The notes under the pieces are model-generated. The model was not told where the DNA came from and made no database searches. It saw only the letters and a program-made list of their open reading frames with translations. A stretch of DNA of 61,858 bases, from positions 1-61,858 of the forward strand of contig CAYXVE010000028.1 of assembly GCA_964468435.1 (NCBI GenBank). Reading direction: 5' to 3'. The stretch comes from JBCCTX01 sp964468435. Its GTDB lineage: Bacteria; Bacteroidota; Bacteroidia; J057. Each line of letters begins with the position of its first letter. The stretch's first letter is position 1. The position numbers and the translations under genes are program-made. Positions 16,658 to 25,611 of this stretch are shown here, one piece after another.

Positions 16658-17485
16658 ATGGCTCAAGTAATTAAAGCAGACATCGACGAAATGGTATTCG
16701 AGAACAGAGAGAGGCGATATGGGGCTTACTTCCTACGTAAAAGATATCCCAAAGTGCTTTTGTACGCTACAGCAATCGCTCTGTTTTTGTTCTCTATGAT
16801 ACCAGCTTCCAGCTATATCAGAAAAGTACTGGGAGTAGGAAATGAGGTCGAAACCAACACAGGCCCTACAGAGGTCGTGATCAATATGGAGGATCTTCCT
16901 CCACCTCCTCCTATAGATGAGGATCAACCCCCTCCGCCGCCGCCCCCTAAGGTGCCACCACCACAGATCAAAACAGTTGCATTCCAGATTCCTGAGCCTG
17001 CTCCAGAGGAGGAACTTGACCCAGAAGAAGAACAAACTATTGCTGAACAAGAAGAACTGAAGGAAGCTCCTGTAATTGGTCTCGAAGACAAAGAAGGTGA
17101 TGATAACGTAGGATTCATTGACGGAGATATCGGAGGCGATGGAGATGATATCCCTGAAGTAGTGGTTGATAAAGAACCCGACGTGAATGCCTTTATCGTA
17201 GTTGAAGAAGAGCCCAAACCTGTCAACATGGGGGATATCAAAAATGCAGTAGGGTATCCTCAGATGGCTCGTGATGCAGGTATTGAAGGAAATGTGGTAG
17301 TTCGTGTGCTAGTAGATCGTAAGGGTAATTATACCCGTCATGTGGTCCTAAACGGTGTACATCCTGTACTCGAAAAAGCAGTTGAAAACCAACTTCCCAA
17401 TCTTAGGTTTACTCCTGCTATTCAGGGAGGAAAACCTATTCAGTTCTGGGTAAACATTCCTTTCAGCTTTAAGCTGATCAACTAA
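16658..17485 (+). CDS. tonB: TonB energy transducer
   Basis: This 275-residue protein has the Bacteroidota TonB start (FENRERRYGAYFLRKRYPK), then one membrane helix (about 33-50). A periplasmic proline-rich stretch (residues 75-110, with PPPPP runs) leads into a long acidic linker rich in Glu and Asp. The C-terminal TonB domain (YPQMARDAGIEGNVVVRVLVDRKG ... LPNLRFTPAIQGGKPIQFWVNIPFSFKL) closes it. It couples the ExbB/ExbD proton motor to outer-membrane receptors. It is the last gene of its operon, and a strong terminator follows 20 bp later. Confidence 0.95.
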   Translation: MAQVIKADIDEMVFENRERRYGAYFLRKRYPKVLLYATAIALFLFSMIPASSYIRKVLGVGNEVETNTGPTEVVINMEDLPPPPPIDEDQPPPPPPPKVPPPQIKTVAFQIPEPAPEEELDPEEEQTIAEQEELKEAPVIGLEDKEGDDNVGFIDGDIGGDGDDIPEVVVDKEPDVNAFIVVEEEPKPVNMGDIKNAVGYPQMARDAGIEGNVVVRVLVDRKGNYTRHVVLNGVHPVLEKAVENQLPNLRFTPAIQGGKPIQFWVNIPFSFKLIN

Positions 17486-17505
17486 AAGATACTCTTTAAA
17501 AAGAT

Positions 17506-17550
17506 AATGGGAAGTCTGAAATAGAGACTTCCCATTTTTTATTTTCCAGC
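17506..17550 (+). terminator. Rho-independent terminator after tonB
   Basis: A perfect 12-bp stem (17506-17517 and 17531-17542, 13 unpaired bases between if counted to the outer arm; the inner pairing AGTCT/AGACT leaves a 7-base loop with the arm at 17525-17536) is followed directly by TTTTTTATTTT. It is the clearest terminator in the window. It separates the TonB operon from the convergent pentose phosphate operon. Confidence 0.8.
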
Positions 17551-17762
17551 CCTTTATAAGGCATGGTTATTTATTAAAGAAAAATATTACTCTTTGCTTT
17601 CAGCTGATATTCAAGTGTTTTTTAATGACTCTTTACTTAATTGATCACCATACGGGTTCTCTCCTATTTCTTTTTCAATGACGGGATTAATGGGTTGGCT
17701 GGTCCATGCGACACGATCATTATCATCTCAATATTCAATTTTGATTGCCCCCGGAGGATATT

Positions 17763-18488
17763 TTAAGAATGTTGTTTTAGCCCGGCTGCTGCTGCTACGT
17801 CCAAAAACCAGTACAAGCTCCCATTATCAGGCTGAATAAGTTGAGCTGGATATTTCTGAATATTTCTCTCTCCTTCTATTACTTCACTGACAGCTTTCGC
17901 TTTGGCCTTACCTGTAGATACAAAAATAATGTTTTCCGACCTGTTTAGAAAGGGTGCCGTTAAAGTAATTCTATGGGTATTGAGTTCTGGCACATTTACA
18001 TAACTTACAGGCTTATCATTTACTTCTAATACAGGATTATCTGGAAATAACGAAGCAGTATGCCCATCTGCACCCAGCCCCAGCAGCAAAATATCCAGTC
18101 CCTTATCTGTTCCAAAATAATCAGATAAAATACGCATATAGTTACCTAAAGCTAGTTCTGGTTCTTTCTCACCATGTATAATGTGAATATTTTCTGAGGG
18201 TACAGGAATTTCATTCAGTAAGGTATCATACACCATTGCAGCATTACTATCTTTATGCGTAATAGGAACACATCTCTCATCTCCCCAGAAAAAATGAACT
18301 TTATTCCATGCTACCTCCTCTTCATACTCTGCAAGCATTTTATAAACTTCACGATAAGTATTTCCCCCTGCAAGGCCCAAGTTACAGTGACCTTTTTCTC
18401 GTATATATCTTTGAATCAATTCCAGGAAAAAAGTAGCTGTTTCCTGATAGAGCTGATCAGTACTCTGAAAAACTTTTATATTCATCAT
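17763..18488 (-). CDS. pgl: 6-phosphogluconolactonase
   Basis: This 241-residue enzyme hydrolyses 6-phosphogluconolactone to 6-phosphogluconate, step two of the oxidative pentose phosphate pathway. Family motifs are clear: GLAGGNTYREVYKML near residue 40, HFFWGDERCVP near 66 and LLLGLGADGHTASLFP near 135, with RITLTAPFLN further on. The length is typical of the DevB/SOL type. It is the last gene of rpiB-gnd-zwf-pgl and starts three bases after zwf stops. The 277 bp behind it hold the tonB terminator and a short decayed-looking frame. Confidence 0.93.
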   Translation of the reverse strand: MMNIKVFQSTDQLYQETATFFLELIQRYIREKGHCNLGLAGGNTYREVYKMLAEYEEEVAWNKVHFFWGDERCVPITHKDSNAAMVYDTLLNEIPVPSENIHIIHGEKEPELALGNYMRILSDYFGTDKGLDILLLGLGADGHTASLFPDNPVLEVNDKPVSYVNVPELNTHRITLTAPFLNRSENIIFVSTGKAKAKAVSEVIEGERNIQKYPAQLIQPDNGSLYWFLDVAAAAGLKQHS

Positions 18489-18491
18489 AAA

Positions 18492-20000
18492 TTATTGTGT
18501 GTTAATTGGATTCCACCAGGTTCTTCCTTCCTTAAACAGCAATTGCTCAGCAGCAGCTGGCCCCCAGCTTCCAGCCTCATACATATTGAACTCATTGAGG
18601 GGAGATGATTCCCAGCTCTCTAATACAGGCATGATAAGTTCCCATGCTTTCTCTACCTGATCTGCACGCATATATAGCGCAGGATTACCCACCATTGCAT
18701 CCAGGAGCAAGGTTTCGTAAGCTTCGGGAGTAGATCCTTCAAAATTACTGTGATAATCAAAACGCATATCTACATGGTTCAGCGACATGCTCAAACCTGG
18801 TTGTTTGGCGTAAAAATATAGCCTTATATCCGATTTGGGCTGAATATGAATCAATAGCTTATTGGGTTTGAGTTGCTTCCCCTCATTGTCTGTGAAAGCT
18901 TTATGCGGAACGGGAGAAAATTGTATTGCAATGAAACTTTGTTTATGGGGCATCCGCTTACCGGTACGCAGAAAAAAAGGTATTCCCTGCCATCTCCAAT
19001 TATCAATCAAAATTTTCAATGCAACGAAGGACTCTGTTTTTGAATCAGCTAGAACTTCATTTTCCTGGAGATATCCTTTAACGATTTTCCCATTGAGTTT
19101 ACCAGCGGTATACTGACCTCTCACTACATTTTTGGCTACTGAGTCAGCAGTGTAAGACCGTACAGCTTTGAGGACTTCTATTTTTTTATCCCTGATTTCG
19201 TTGGCATCAAATTTCAGGGGAGGTTCCATGGCAACTATACAGAGAAGTTGGAAGAGATGATTTTGTACCATATCCTTAAGTGCTCCTGATTGATCATAAT
19301 ACCCTCCACGACTACCTATACCTAGATCTTCGGCCACCGTAATCTCAATATGATCGATGTAATGGCGATTCCACAAATGTTCAAATAATGTATTTGCAAA
19401 GCGAAAGGCCAATAAATTTTGTACAGGCTCCTTACCTAGATAATGATCAATCCTGTAGAGCTGGGATTCCTGAAAAATCCCCAATAGCATCTCATTAAGC
19501 TGCTGGGCGCTATTGAGATCATGTCCAAATGGCTTTTCGATAACGAGTCTGGATCTTTCAATATCAGCACAAACCTGGGATTTCTCCAACTGCCTGGCAA
19601 TAGGTTCTATAAATCTGGGGGCAACAGACAGATAAAACAATCGTTGCGTTTCCGTTTGCCAATCGGATTCGATGCGGCATAAAGTTTCATCAATCTGCTT
19701 GTATAATTGTTCATCTTTGAGATCTCCGCATATATATTGAATACATTGGGAAAATTTAGCCCAGATACTCTCATCCAATGGGCTCCTGGAAAAATCCTCA
19801 ATGCCTTTCTTCAATGAATTTCTGTATTCCTCGTCTGACATTTGTGTGCGCCCATTACCGATCACAACAAACTTTTCTGGTAGCCATCCACCCAGATACA
19901 GGTTGTAGAGTGCGGGAGCCAGTTTTCTAAAAGCCAGATCACCACTACCACCAAAAATGATCATAATAATAGGCCCGGTTTGTTTATTGTTCAGATTCAT
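18492..20000 (-). CDS. zwf: Glucose-6-phosphate 1-dehydrogenase
   Basis: This 502-residue enzyme oxidises glucose-6-phosphate to 6-phosphogluconolactone while making NADPH, and is the entry to the oxidative pentose phosphate pathway. An N-terminal Rossmann motif (FGGSGDLAFRKLAPALYNL) lies at residues 16-34. The catalytic signature RIDHYLGKEPVQN lies near 183-195, with IEKPFGHDL shortly before it. The length is normal. The start overlaps the end of gnd by 17 bp and the stop is three bases before pgl, so translation is probably coupled. Confidence 0.96.
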   Translation of the reverse strand: MNLNNKQTGPIIMIIFGGSGDLAFRKLAPALYNLYLGGWLPEKFVVIGNGRTQMSDEEYRNSLKKGIEDFSRSPLDESIWAKFSQCIQYICGDLKDEQLYKQIDETLCRIESDWQTETQRLFYLSVAPRFIEPIARQLEKSQVCADIERSRLVIEKPFGHDLNSAQQLNEMLLGIFQESQLYRIDHYLGKEPVQNLLAFRFANTLFEHLWNRHYIDHIEITVAEDLGIGSRGGYYDQSGALKDMVQNHLFQLLCIVAMEPPLKFDANEIRDKKIEVLKAVRSYTADSVAKNVVRGQYTAGKLNGKIVKGYLQENEVLADSKTESFVALKILIDNWRWQGIPFFLRTGKRMPHKQSFIAIQFSPVPHKAFTDNEGKQLKPNKLLIHIQPKSDIRLYFYAKQPGLSMSLNHVDMRFDYHSNFEGSTPEAYETLLLDAMVGNPALYMRADQVEKAWELIMPVLESWESSPLNEFNMYEAGSWGPAAAEQLLFKEGRTWWNPINTQ

Positions 20001-21411
20001 ACCATTGTGTGTGAAATGTTCCCGAAATGTCTGTTCGCTGGTACGTATGTGCCCCGAAATAATCTCTTTGCGCCTGAATCATGTTTGCCGGTAACCTTTC
20101 GCTAGATAGGCTGTCGAGGTAAGCCAAAGATATAGAAAATGCAGCAACGGGTATTTGATTGAACGTTCCGATTCTGATTACTTCAATTAATGCTATTCTG
20201 GCTCGTTGAAGCATACCAAGGAAGTCTTCCGCAAGAGCAATATTTTCGATTTCGGGATATTTGTCAAAAACACCCATTATATCATTCAGTAGCCCGGCTC
20301 TGATGATACATCCTCCACGCCAGATTCTAGCAATTTCCCTGAGCTGAAGATTGTAAGACAGCTCACTAGAAGCTGCTTTGAGAAGGTGAAAACCCTGGGC
20401 GTAGGTAAGTAAAAAAGCAGCATAAAGCGCCTCCTTAATACTTCTGAGTGTCTGAGGAATATTTACCTTTGATAGTTTACTTTTGGGATAAGGTAAAGAC
20501 TGTTCTGCCAGGGTTCTGAGTTCTTTAAAGGCAGATACATAGCGCATCATTACTGCTACATCGATGTTGGGTACGGGTATACCCATGTCCAATGCACTTT
20601 GTGAGGTCCATTTTCCCGTACCTTTCTGCTTCGCCTGATCCAGGATGTTATCGATTAGCTTTTCTCCAGGGCTTTGGTCATCTTCTCTCTGGAAAATATG
20701 TCCTGTAATCTCCACGAGAAAACCATTTAACTTACCTCGATTCCACTCCTCAAATAATGTAGCCATTTCTTCACTGGACATTCCCAATCCCTTGTGGAGC
20801 AGATCATAGGTCTCAGCAAGAAGTTGCATAAGTCCATATTCAATTCCATTATGCACCATTTTTACATAATGCCCTGCTGAGCGATTTCCCAAATAAGTTA
20901 CACAAGGTTCTCCACCTATTTTGGCGGCGATTGCTTCGATAAATGGACTAATATCATGATATACTTCCTGGTTACCACCTGGCATAATGCTGGGACCGAA
21001 TCTCGCTCCTTCCTCACCACCCGAAACGCCCACACCCCAAAAGTGGATACCTCGATCTGTCAGCTGTTGAAATCTCCTATCAGTGTCTTCAAAGTGTGAG
21101 TTTCCTCCATCCATCAAGATATCTCCACTCCCAAGATAGGGACTCAGGGTACTGATAACCGCATCCACTGCTTTTCCTGCAGGTACCATAACCAATATTT
21201 TCCGAGGCGTATTCAAGTGCTGAATAAAATCTACAGGACTTGAAAAAAAACGAGTGTTTTCACCTGTATGCTGATCATTCAGACGATTAATCTTCTCCTC
21301 ATCAGTATCTAATCCCGCAACAGTAAACTGGTGATCGGCAAAGTTCATCATCAGGCTATATCCCATGACTCCCATACCTACTACGCCCATTTCGTACTTG
21401 TTCTCATTCAT
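19984..21411 (-). CDS. gnd: 6-phosphogluconate dehydrogenase (decarboxylating)
   Basis: This 475-residue enzyme converts 6-phosphogluconate to ribulose-5-phosphate and CO2. The NADP-binding motif GVVGMGVMGYSLMMNFADH is at residues 9-27. The substrate loop DGGNSHFEDT lies near 103, GVSGGEEGARFGPSIMPGG near 130, and the catalytic Lys in HYVKMVHNGIEYGLMQ near 185. The C-terminal all-helical half (WTSQSALDMGIPVPNI, IIRAGLLNDI) is complete. The length fits the long dimeric form. It starts four bases after rpiB and overlaps zwf. Confidence 0.96.
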   Translation of the reverse strand: MNENKYEMGVVGMGVMGYSLMMNFADHQFTVAGLDTDEEKINRLNDQHTGENTRFFSSPVDFIQHLNTPRKILVMVPAGKAVDAVISTLSPYLGSGDILMDGGNSHFEDTDRRFQQLTDRGIHFWGVGVSGGEEGARFGPSIMPGGNQEVYHDISPFIEAIAAKIGGEPCVTYLGNRSAGHYVKMVHNGIEYGLMQLLAETYDLLHKGLGMSSEEMATLFEEWNRGKLNGFLVEITGHIFQREDDQSPGEKLIDNILDQAKQKGTGKWTSQSALDMGIPVPNIDVAVMMRYVSAFKELRTLAEQSLPYPKSKLSKVNIPQTLRSIKEALYAAFLLTYAQGFHLLKAASSELSYNLQLREIARIWRGGCIIRAGLLNDIMGVFDKYPEIENIALAEDFLGMLQRARIALIEVIRIGTFNQIPVAAFSISLAYLDSLSSERLPANMIQAQRDYFGAHTYQRTDISGTFHTQWYESEQ

Positions 21412-21415
21412 ATAA

Positions 21416-21874
21416 CTAATGCTGTGTGTATGTTTTCTCTAGTTGTATAAGCTTGTTGAGCCGTCGTATATGCCGTTCCTCACCTGTAAAGGAAACTTTA
21501 AGAAAAGCATCAATGAGGTCCTTTGCAAGTGCGACTCCGGTCACCCTTGAACCAATACATATTACATTCATATCATCATGCTCCACTCCCTGATGTGCCG
21601 AATATACATCCGTGATTAAGGCACCTCTTACGCCCGGAACTTTATTGATCACAATTGAAGCCCCTACTCCACTCCCACATACCGCTATTCCCCTATCGAC
21701 CTTTCCCTCATTTATCGCTATAGCTAGCGGAGCAATACAATCTGGATAGTCATCGCCTATATTGTATTCAAAGGCTCCGAAGTCTTCTACTTTCCACTGA
21801 TGCTCAGCAAGATGTCTTTTAATAATATTTTTTAGTTCAAAACCTGCATGATCAGCAGCAAGACCTATTTTCAT
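21416..21874 (-). CDS. rpiB: Ribose 5-phosphate isomerase B
   Basis: This 152-residue enzyme interconverts ribulose-5-phosphate and ribose-5-phosphate. Conserved elements are AADHAGFELKNIIK at the start, GDDYPDCIAPLA, GIAVCGSGVGASIVINK (phosphate-binding loop) and HDDMNVICIGSRVTG. It is the first gene of the pentose phosphate operon. Only 56 bp separate it from the PBP4-like gene on the same strand, so the operon could be read from further upstream. A near-match to the -7 box (GATATTTG read on the minus strand, plus 21915-21922) lies in that gap. Confidence 0.95.
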   Translation of the reverse strand: MKIGLAADHAGFELKNIIKRHLAEHQWKVEDFGAFEYNIGDDYPDCIAPLAIAINEGKVDRGIAVCGSGVGASIVINKVPGVRGALITDVYSAHQGVEHDDMNVICIGSRVTGVALAKDLIDAFLKVSFTGEERHIRRLNKLIQLEKTYTQH

Positions 21875-21930
21875 ATGTATAATGTAATTGATTTGATAAC
21901 ATAGATAAAATTAGCAAATATCCGCTCACT

Positions 21931-23268
21931 TCAGAATTTATTGTATAATTTGCGAAGCATTTGCTCCATTTCCTTTTTTACTTCTGAAACTGGTATGGTG
22001 TAATGATTATGCATGATGCTGAAAACGAGTAATTTACCACTACTTGTGCGAAGATAACCACTTAAATTATGATTGTTGCTCAACGTTCCGGTCTTTGCAA
22101 AAACATACGGCTTAGTATCTCCTGCATACCAATTTTCAATGGTTCCACTTTTACCTCCCGCAGGAAATATGCTGAGCAATCTTTCCAGTTCAATCTCTTC
22201 ATACAGTTCATTCAAAATATAGATCAATGACAAGGGGGTCATCAAATTATATCTGGACAGACCAGATCCGTCCACCCATCTGGGGCGCTGAGGTATTTTT
22301 GCCAGTAAGCTATCCAATACATATGGGATAATCTTTGTACTCCCTAAGGTATCAAATTTCTGAGCAGCACTCATCCACAATAGCTGCTCAGCAATAAAGT
22401 TGTCGCTTTCCTGCATCATTTTCCTGTAAACGGTATCAACAGGATGGCTATAAAAGACATTCCATACACTTTCCTGCAAGTAATTCCCTTTGTATACTTC
22501 TTTATGCAATGTATCGCTCAATAAGTCCCATACAAACCTACTTTGTGGAATAAAAGGGATGTCATCTTCACTGAATAGCTGTTTGTTCCATGGCGGCAGA
22601 TAAAAATAATTTTTATCTATTTCTCTTTTTATTTCCTTCAATACAACCGTAGAATCTGTAGAGAAGTCCTGTAAAAAGGATTGCCTCAAAACCGGATTGG
22701 TTCTCCATGTGTATGTTATTGTATCTATTTCAAAATGTATAACATTTCCATAGACAGGCAGCTCGCTTCGAGATCTTTGATAACCCGTATTATAATCATC
22801 CCATGCCCATCCAGGGCCATAGGGATTGTCATCTACCTGCATCGCACAATAACCTATTGGCGTACCATTATGGGTGAGAAATTCCATGATACGCTGATTG
22901 TCAAAATCCGGATGCAGAAAGGTAGGATCTCCCAATCCCTGAATCAACAAGGTGTCCCCCACTATCCTGTATTTACATGCAGGAATGGAGTCCCCTAGTA
23001 TATGCATGGCTGTATACAGCGTAAATAGCTTTGTATTGGAGGCAGGTGTAAAATATTTCTCCCCGTTATAGTGGTAAATCAGCCTTTTACGCTCTGGATC
23101 AAATAATGCAAATCCAGTAAAATAGTTAATGCCCTGACGATTCTCCAGCCAGTGGTAGTTATGAGTTTTTCTTACCCATGAACGGTGTAAAGGGCTGCAA
23201 GCAGTAATGGTCAAATACAGAAAAAGGGATATTCCCAGCAAATAGGTAAATCTGAAAGTGCTTTTCAA
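21931..23268 (-). CDS. PBP4-type D-Ala-D-Ala carboxypeptidase/endopeptidase lipoprotein (S13)
   Basis: This 445-residue penicillin-binding protein trims or opens peptidoglycan crosslinks. It starts with a lipoprotein signal (LFLYLTITAC, Cys24). All three serine-enzyme motifs are present: SNTK at residues 77-80, SDN in MQESDNFIAEQLLW (about 288), and KTG in FAKTGTLSNNHNLSGYL (about 391). The phrase DGSGLSRYNLMTP is typical of the S13 family. Lipid anchoring places it on the periplasmic side of a membrane, which is common for Bacteroidota members. It is divergent from purN across 187 bp with no clear regulatory site. Confidence 0.9.
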   Translation of the reverse strand: MKSTFRFTYLLGISLFLYLTITACSPLHRSWVRKTHNYHWLENRQGINYFTGFALFDPERKRLIYHYNGEKYFTPASNTKLFTLYTAMHILGDSIPACKYRIVGDTLLIQGLGDPTFLHPDFDNQRIMEFLTHNGTPIGYCAMQVDDNPYGPGWAWDDYNTGYQRSRSELPVYGNVIHFEIDTITYTWRTNPVLRQSFLQDFSTDSTVVLKEIKREIDKNYFYLPPWNKQLFSEDDIPFIPQSRFVWDLLSDTLHKEVYKGNYLQESVWNVFYSHPVDTVYRKMMQESDNFIAEQLLWMSAAQKFDTLGSTKIIPYVLDSLLAKIPQRPRWVDGSGLSRYNLMTPLSLIYILNELYEEIELERLLSIFPAGGKSGTIENWYAGDTKPYVFAKTGTLSNNHNLSGYLRTSSGKLLVFSIMHNHYTIPVSEVKKEMEQMLRKLYNKF

Positions 23269-23455
23269 AGTAAAAATTGTTTAAGAATGCATATCAGTTA
23301 CAAAAGAATACCTAATTTTAAGTCGCAGTAGAGGGAACTTTACACATTAATGATCTGTCTTCTCAAGCTGAGCTTTTGATCCTGAAGCATTCACCCTTAT
23401 ACGACACAGTTGAATTTACAATAAAAAGTATGGAAATAAGTATAGCTAATATAAT

Positions 23456-24046
23456 TTGAATACAGCATCTGACATAAAGCTTGCGATCTTTGCGAGTGGT
23501 CGCGGTACTAACGCAGAAAATATCATCAAATATTTTCAGAATTCTTCACACATAAAAATATCTGTCATTTTCTCCAATAATCCGAAGTCAGGAGTATTTA
23601 CATTCGCACCCCTGTATAAAATCCCGGTTGTGCTCATGTCAAAAGAGCAGTACCACGACGGTAAATGGATAATCGATATATTGGATCAATATGGAGTAGG
23701 TCTGATCGTACTGGCTGGATACCTAAAGAAAATCCCTGCAGAGGTGGTACATCATTTCCCACAGAAGATCATCAATGTACATCCTGCATTGCTTCCTTTA
23801 TATGGAGGTAAAGGGATGTATGGAATCAATGTACATCAAGCTGTACGAGATGCGGGAGATCAGTTTAGTGGTATCAGTATACATTATGTTGATGAAATTT
23901 ACGATAATGGAGAAATAATATGTCAGCACAAAATCGAGGTAGACCCTTTGTGGTCAGCTCAAGAACTGGCTGATGCCATACACAAGCTGGAGTATGAATT
24001 TTATCCAGCGGTAATTGAAAAAGTTTGTCAAAAAACACTTTCTTAA
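23456..24046 (+). CDS. purN: Phosphoribosylglycinamide formyltransferase
   Basis: This 196-residue enzyme transfers a formyl group from 10-formyl-tetrahydrofolate to glycinamide ribonucleotide in purine synthesis. Motifs are FASGRGTNAENII at the N-terminus (phosphate loop), VLAGYLKKIP, the catalytic INVHPALLPLYGGKGMYG (Asn-His) and HYVDEIYDNGEII. The only start that leaves the first strand intact is TTG at 23456; no ATG is available before the conserved loop. It lies 38 bp before purH on the same strand and is probably co-transcribed. Confidence 0.93.
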   Translation: MNTASDIKLAIFASGRGTNAENIIKYFQNSSHIKISVIFSNNPKSGVFTFAPLYKIPVVLMSKEQYHDGKWIIDILDQYGVGLIVLAGYLKKIPAEVVHHFPQKIINVHPALLPLYGGKGMYGINVHQAVRDAGDQFSGISIHYVDEIYDNGEIICQHKIEVDPLWSAQELADAIHKLEYEFYPAVIEKVCQKTLS

Positions 24047-24084
24047 GATAAATTAATTTAGATTGAGTTTATATTATTACATAC

Positions 24085-25611
24085 ATGAATGACGAAATTC
24101 GCATACAATCCGCATTAGTCTCTGTGTATCATAAGGATGGAATAGAAAGTATCATCAGACTAATGGATGACCTTGATATTAAAATTTACTCAACGGGAGG
24201 CACAGCGGATTACATACGCCAGTTGGGTGTTGAGGCAACTGAGGTAGCAGATCTGACTGGCTATCCTTCTATATTGGGCGGGAGGGTAAAGACCCTGCAT
24301 CCGAAGGTTCACGGGGGTATTCTGGCAAGAAGAGATATTTCTGAAGACCGCATACAAATGGAAGAACATCAGATCCCCTCCATAGATATGGTCATGGTAG
24401 ATTTGTACCCTTTTGAGGAAACGCTCGCTTCAACCGACATAGAGGAGGAAATCATTGAAAAGATTGATATAGGAGGTATCGCCTTGATCAGGGCAGCGGC
24501 AAAGAACTACCAGGACGTACTGGTTGTCCCTTCTGCTGCATACTATGAAGAATTACTGGAGTTACTAACCGAACAAGCAGGTTATACAAGCCGGGAAATC
24601 CGTAAAAGATTTGCTTCGGCTGCTTTTGATGTCTCTTCACATTATGACACACAGATTTTCAACTATCTTCAGGAATTGGGACCTGGCAACAGCCTAAAAA
24701 TATCTTTTAACCAAAGCCAGGAACTAAGATATGGCGAGAATCCTCATCAGAAAGGATACTTTTTCGGTGCTTTGGATGAAATTCTGGAGCAACTACATGG
24801 TAAAGCACTTTCTTACAACAACCTGGTAGATATAGAAGCAGCCCTGCGGTTAGTCATGGAATTTGAAGATCCTTTCTTTGCAGTAGTCAAGCATACCAAT
24901 CCATGTGGTTGTGCGTTGGGAGAAAATATACTGCAAGCATGGGAAAAAGCACTCGCTGGAGATCCCGTATCGGCTTTTGGTGGGATCCTAGCCTGTAACG
25001 GCATCATAGATGCAACTACTGCAGAATCAATTGATGAATTATTCTTTGAAGTGCTTGTCGCTAAAGACTTTTCCAAGGAGGCACTTCCTATACTTCAACA
25101 TAAGAAAAACAGGATCCTGCTGAAATGGAAAGGGACATTGGACCGGTCAGAGCAAATCAAAAGCATCCTGAATGGTTATTTGGTGCAAACCTATGACGAT
25201 TTGCAGATGAAAATTGCTCAGGCTGACGTCAAGACCTCACGGAGGCCAACCACATCTGAATTCAAAGATATCTGGTTTGCCGATACCATATGTAAACATT
25301 TAAAATCTAATGCTATTGCTATTGTCAAAAATCAACAGCTTATCGGTAGCGGTATAGGTCAGACATCGCGCATAGATGCGATCCGTCAAGCCATTCAAAA
25401 GGCTAAATCGCTTGATTTTGACTTAAATGGTACGGTTCTGGCATCTGACGCTTTTTTTCCATTTGCAGATTCCGTAACATTGGCAAAAGAACAAGGCATC
25501 GAAGTCATTGTGGAACCAGGAGGTTCCAAAAGAGACGACGAGACAATCACTTTTTGCGAAAACAATGATATGTGCTTAATTTTCACAGGTACACGACACT
25601 TTAAACATTAA
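24085..25611 (+). CDS. purH: Bifunctional AICAR transformylase/IMP cyclohydrolase
   Basis: This 508-residue enzyme carries out the last two steps of IMP synthesis. The N-terminal cyclohydrolase (MGS-like) domain shows STGGTADYIRQLG, GRVKTLHPKVHGGIL and IDIGGIALIRAAAKN. The transformylase half shows RYGENPHQKGYF, VKHTNPCGCA and DPVSAFGGILACN, and ends SDAFFPFADSV ... EPGGSKRDDE. The length is complete. The stop shares one base with the mreB start (TAATG), which links purine synthesis to the cell-shape genes in one transcript. Confidence 0.97.
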   Translation: MNDEIRIQSALVSVYHKDGIESIIRLMDDLDIKIYSTGGTADYIRQLGVEATEVADLTGYPSILGGRVKTLHPKVHGGILARRDISEDRIQMEEHQIPSIDMVMVDLYPFEETLASTDIEEEIIEKIDIGGIALIRAAAKNYQDVLVVPSAAYYEELLELLTEQAGYTSREIRKRFASAAFDVSSHYDTQIFNYLQELGPGNSLKISFNQSQELRYGENPHQKGYFFGALDEILEQLHGKALSYNNLVDIEAALRLVMEFEDPFFAVVKHTNPCGCALGENILQAWEKALAGDPVSAFGGILACNGIIDATTAESIDELFFEVLVAKDFSKEALPILQHKKNRILLKWKGTLDRSEQIKSILNGYLVQTYDDLQMKIAQADVKTSRRPTTSEFKDIWFADTICKHLKSNAIAIVKNQQLIGSGIGQTSRIDAIRQAIQKAKSLDFDLNGTVLASDAFFPFADSVTLAKEQGIEVIVEPGGSKRDDETITFCENNDMCLIFTGTRHFKH

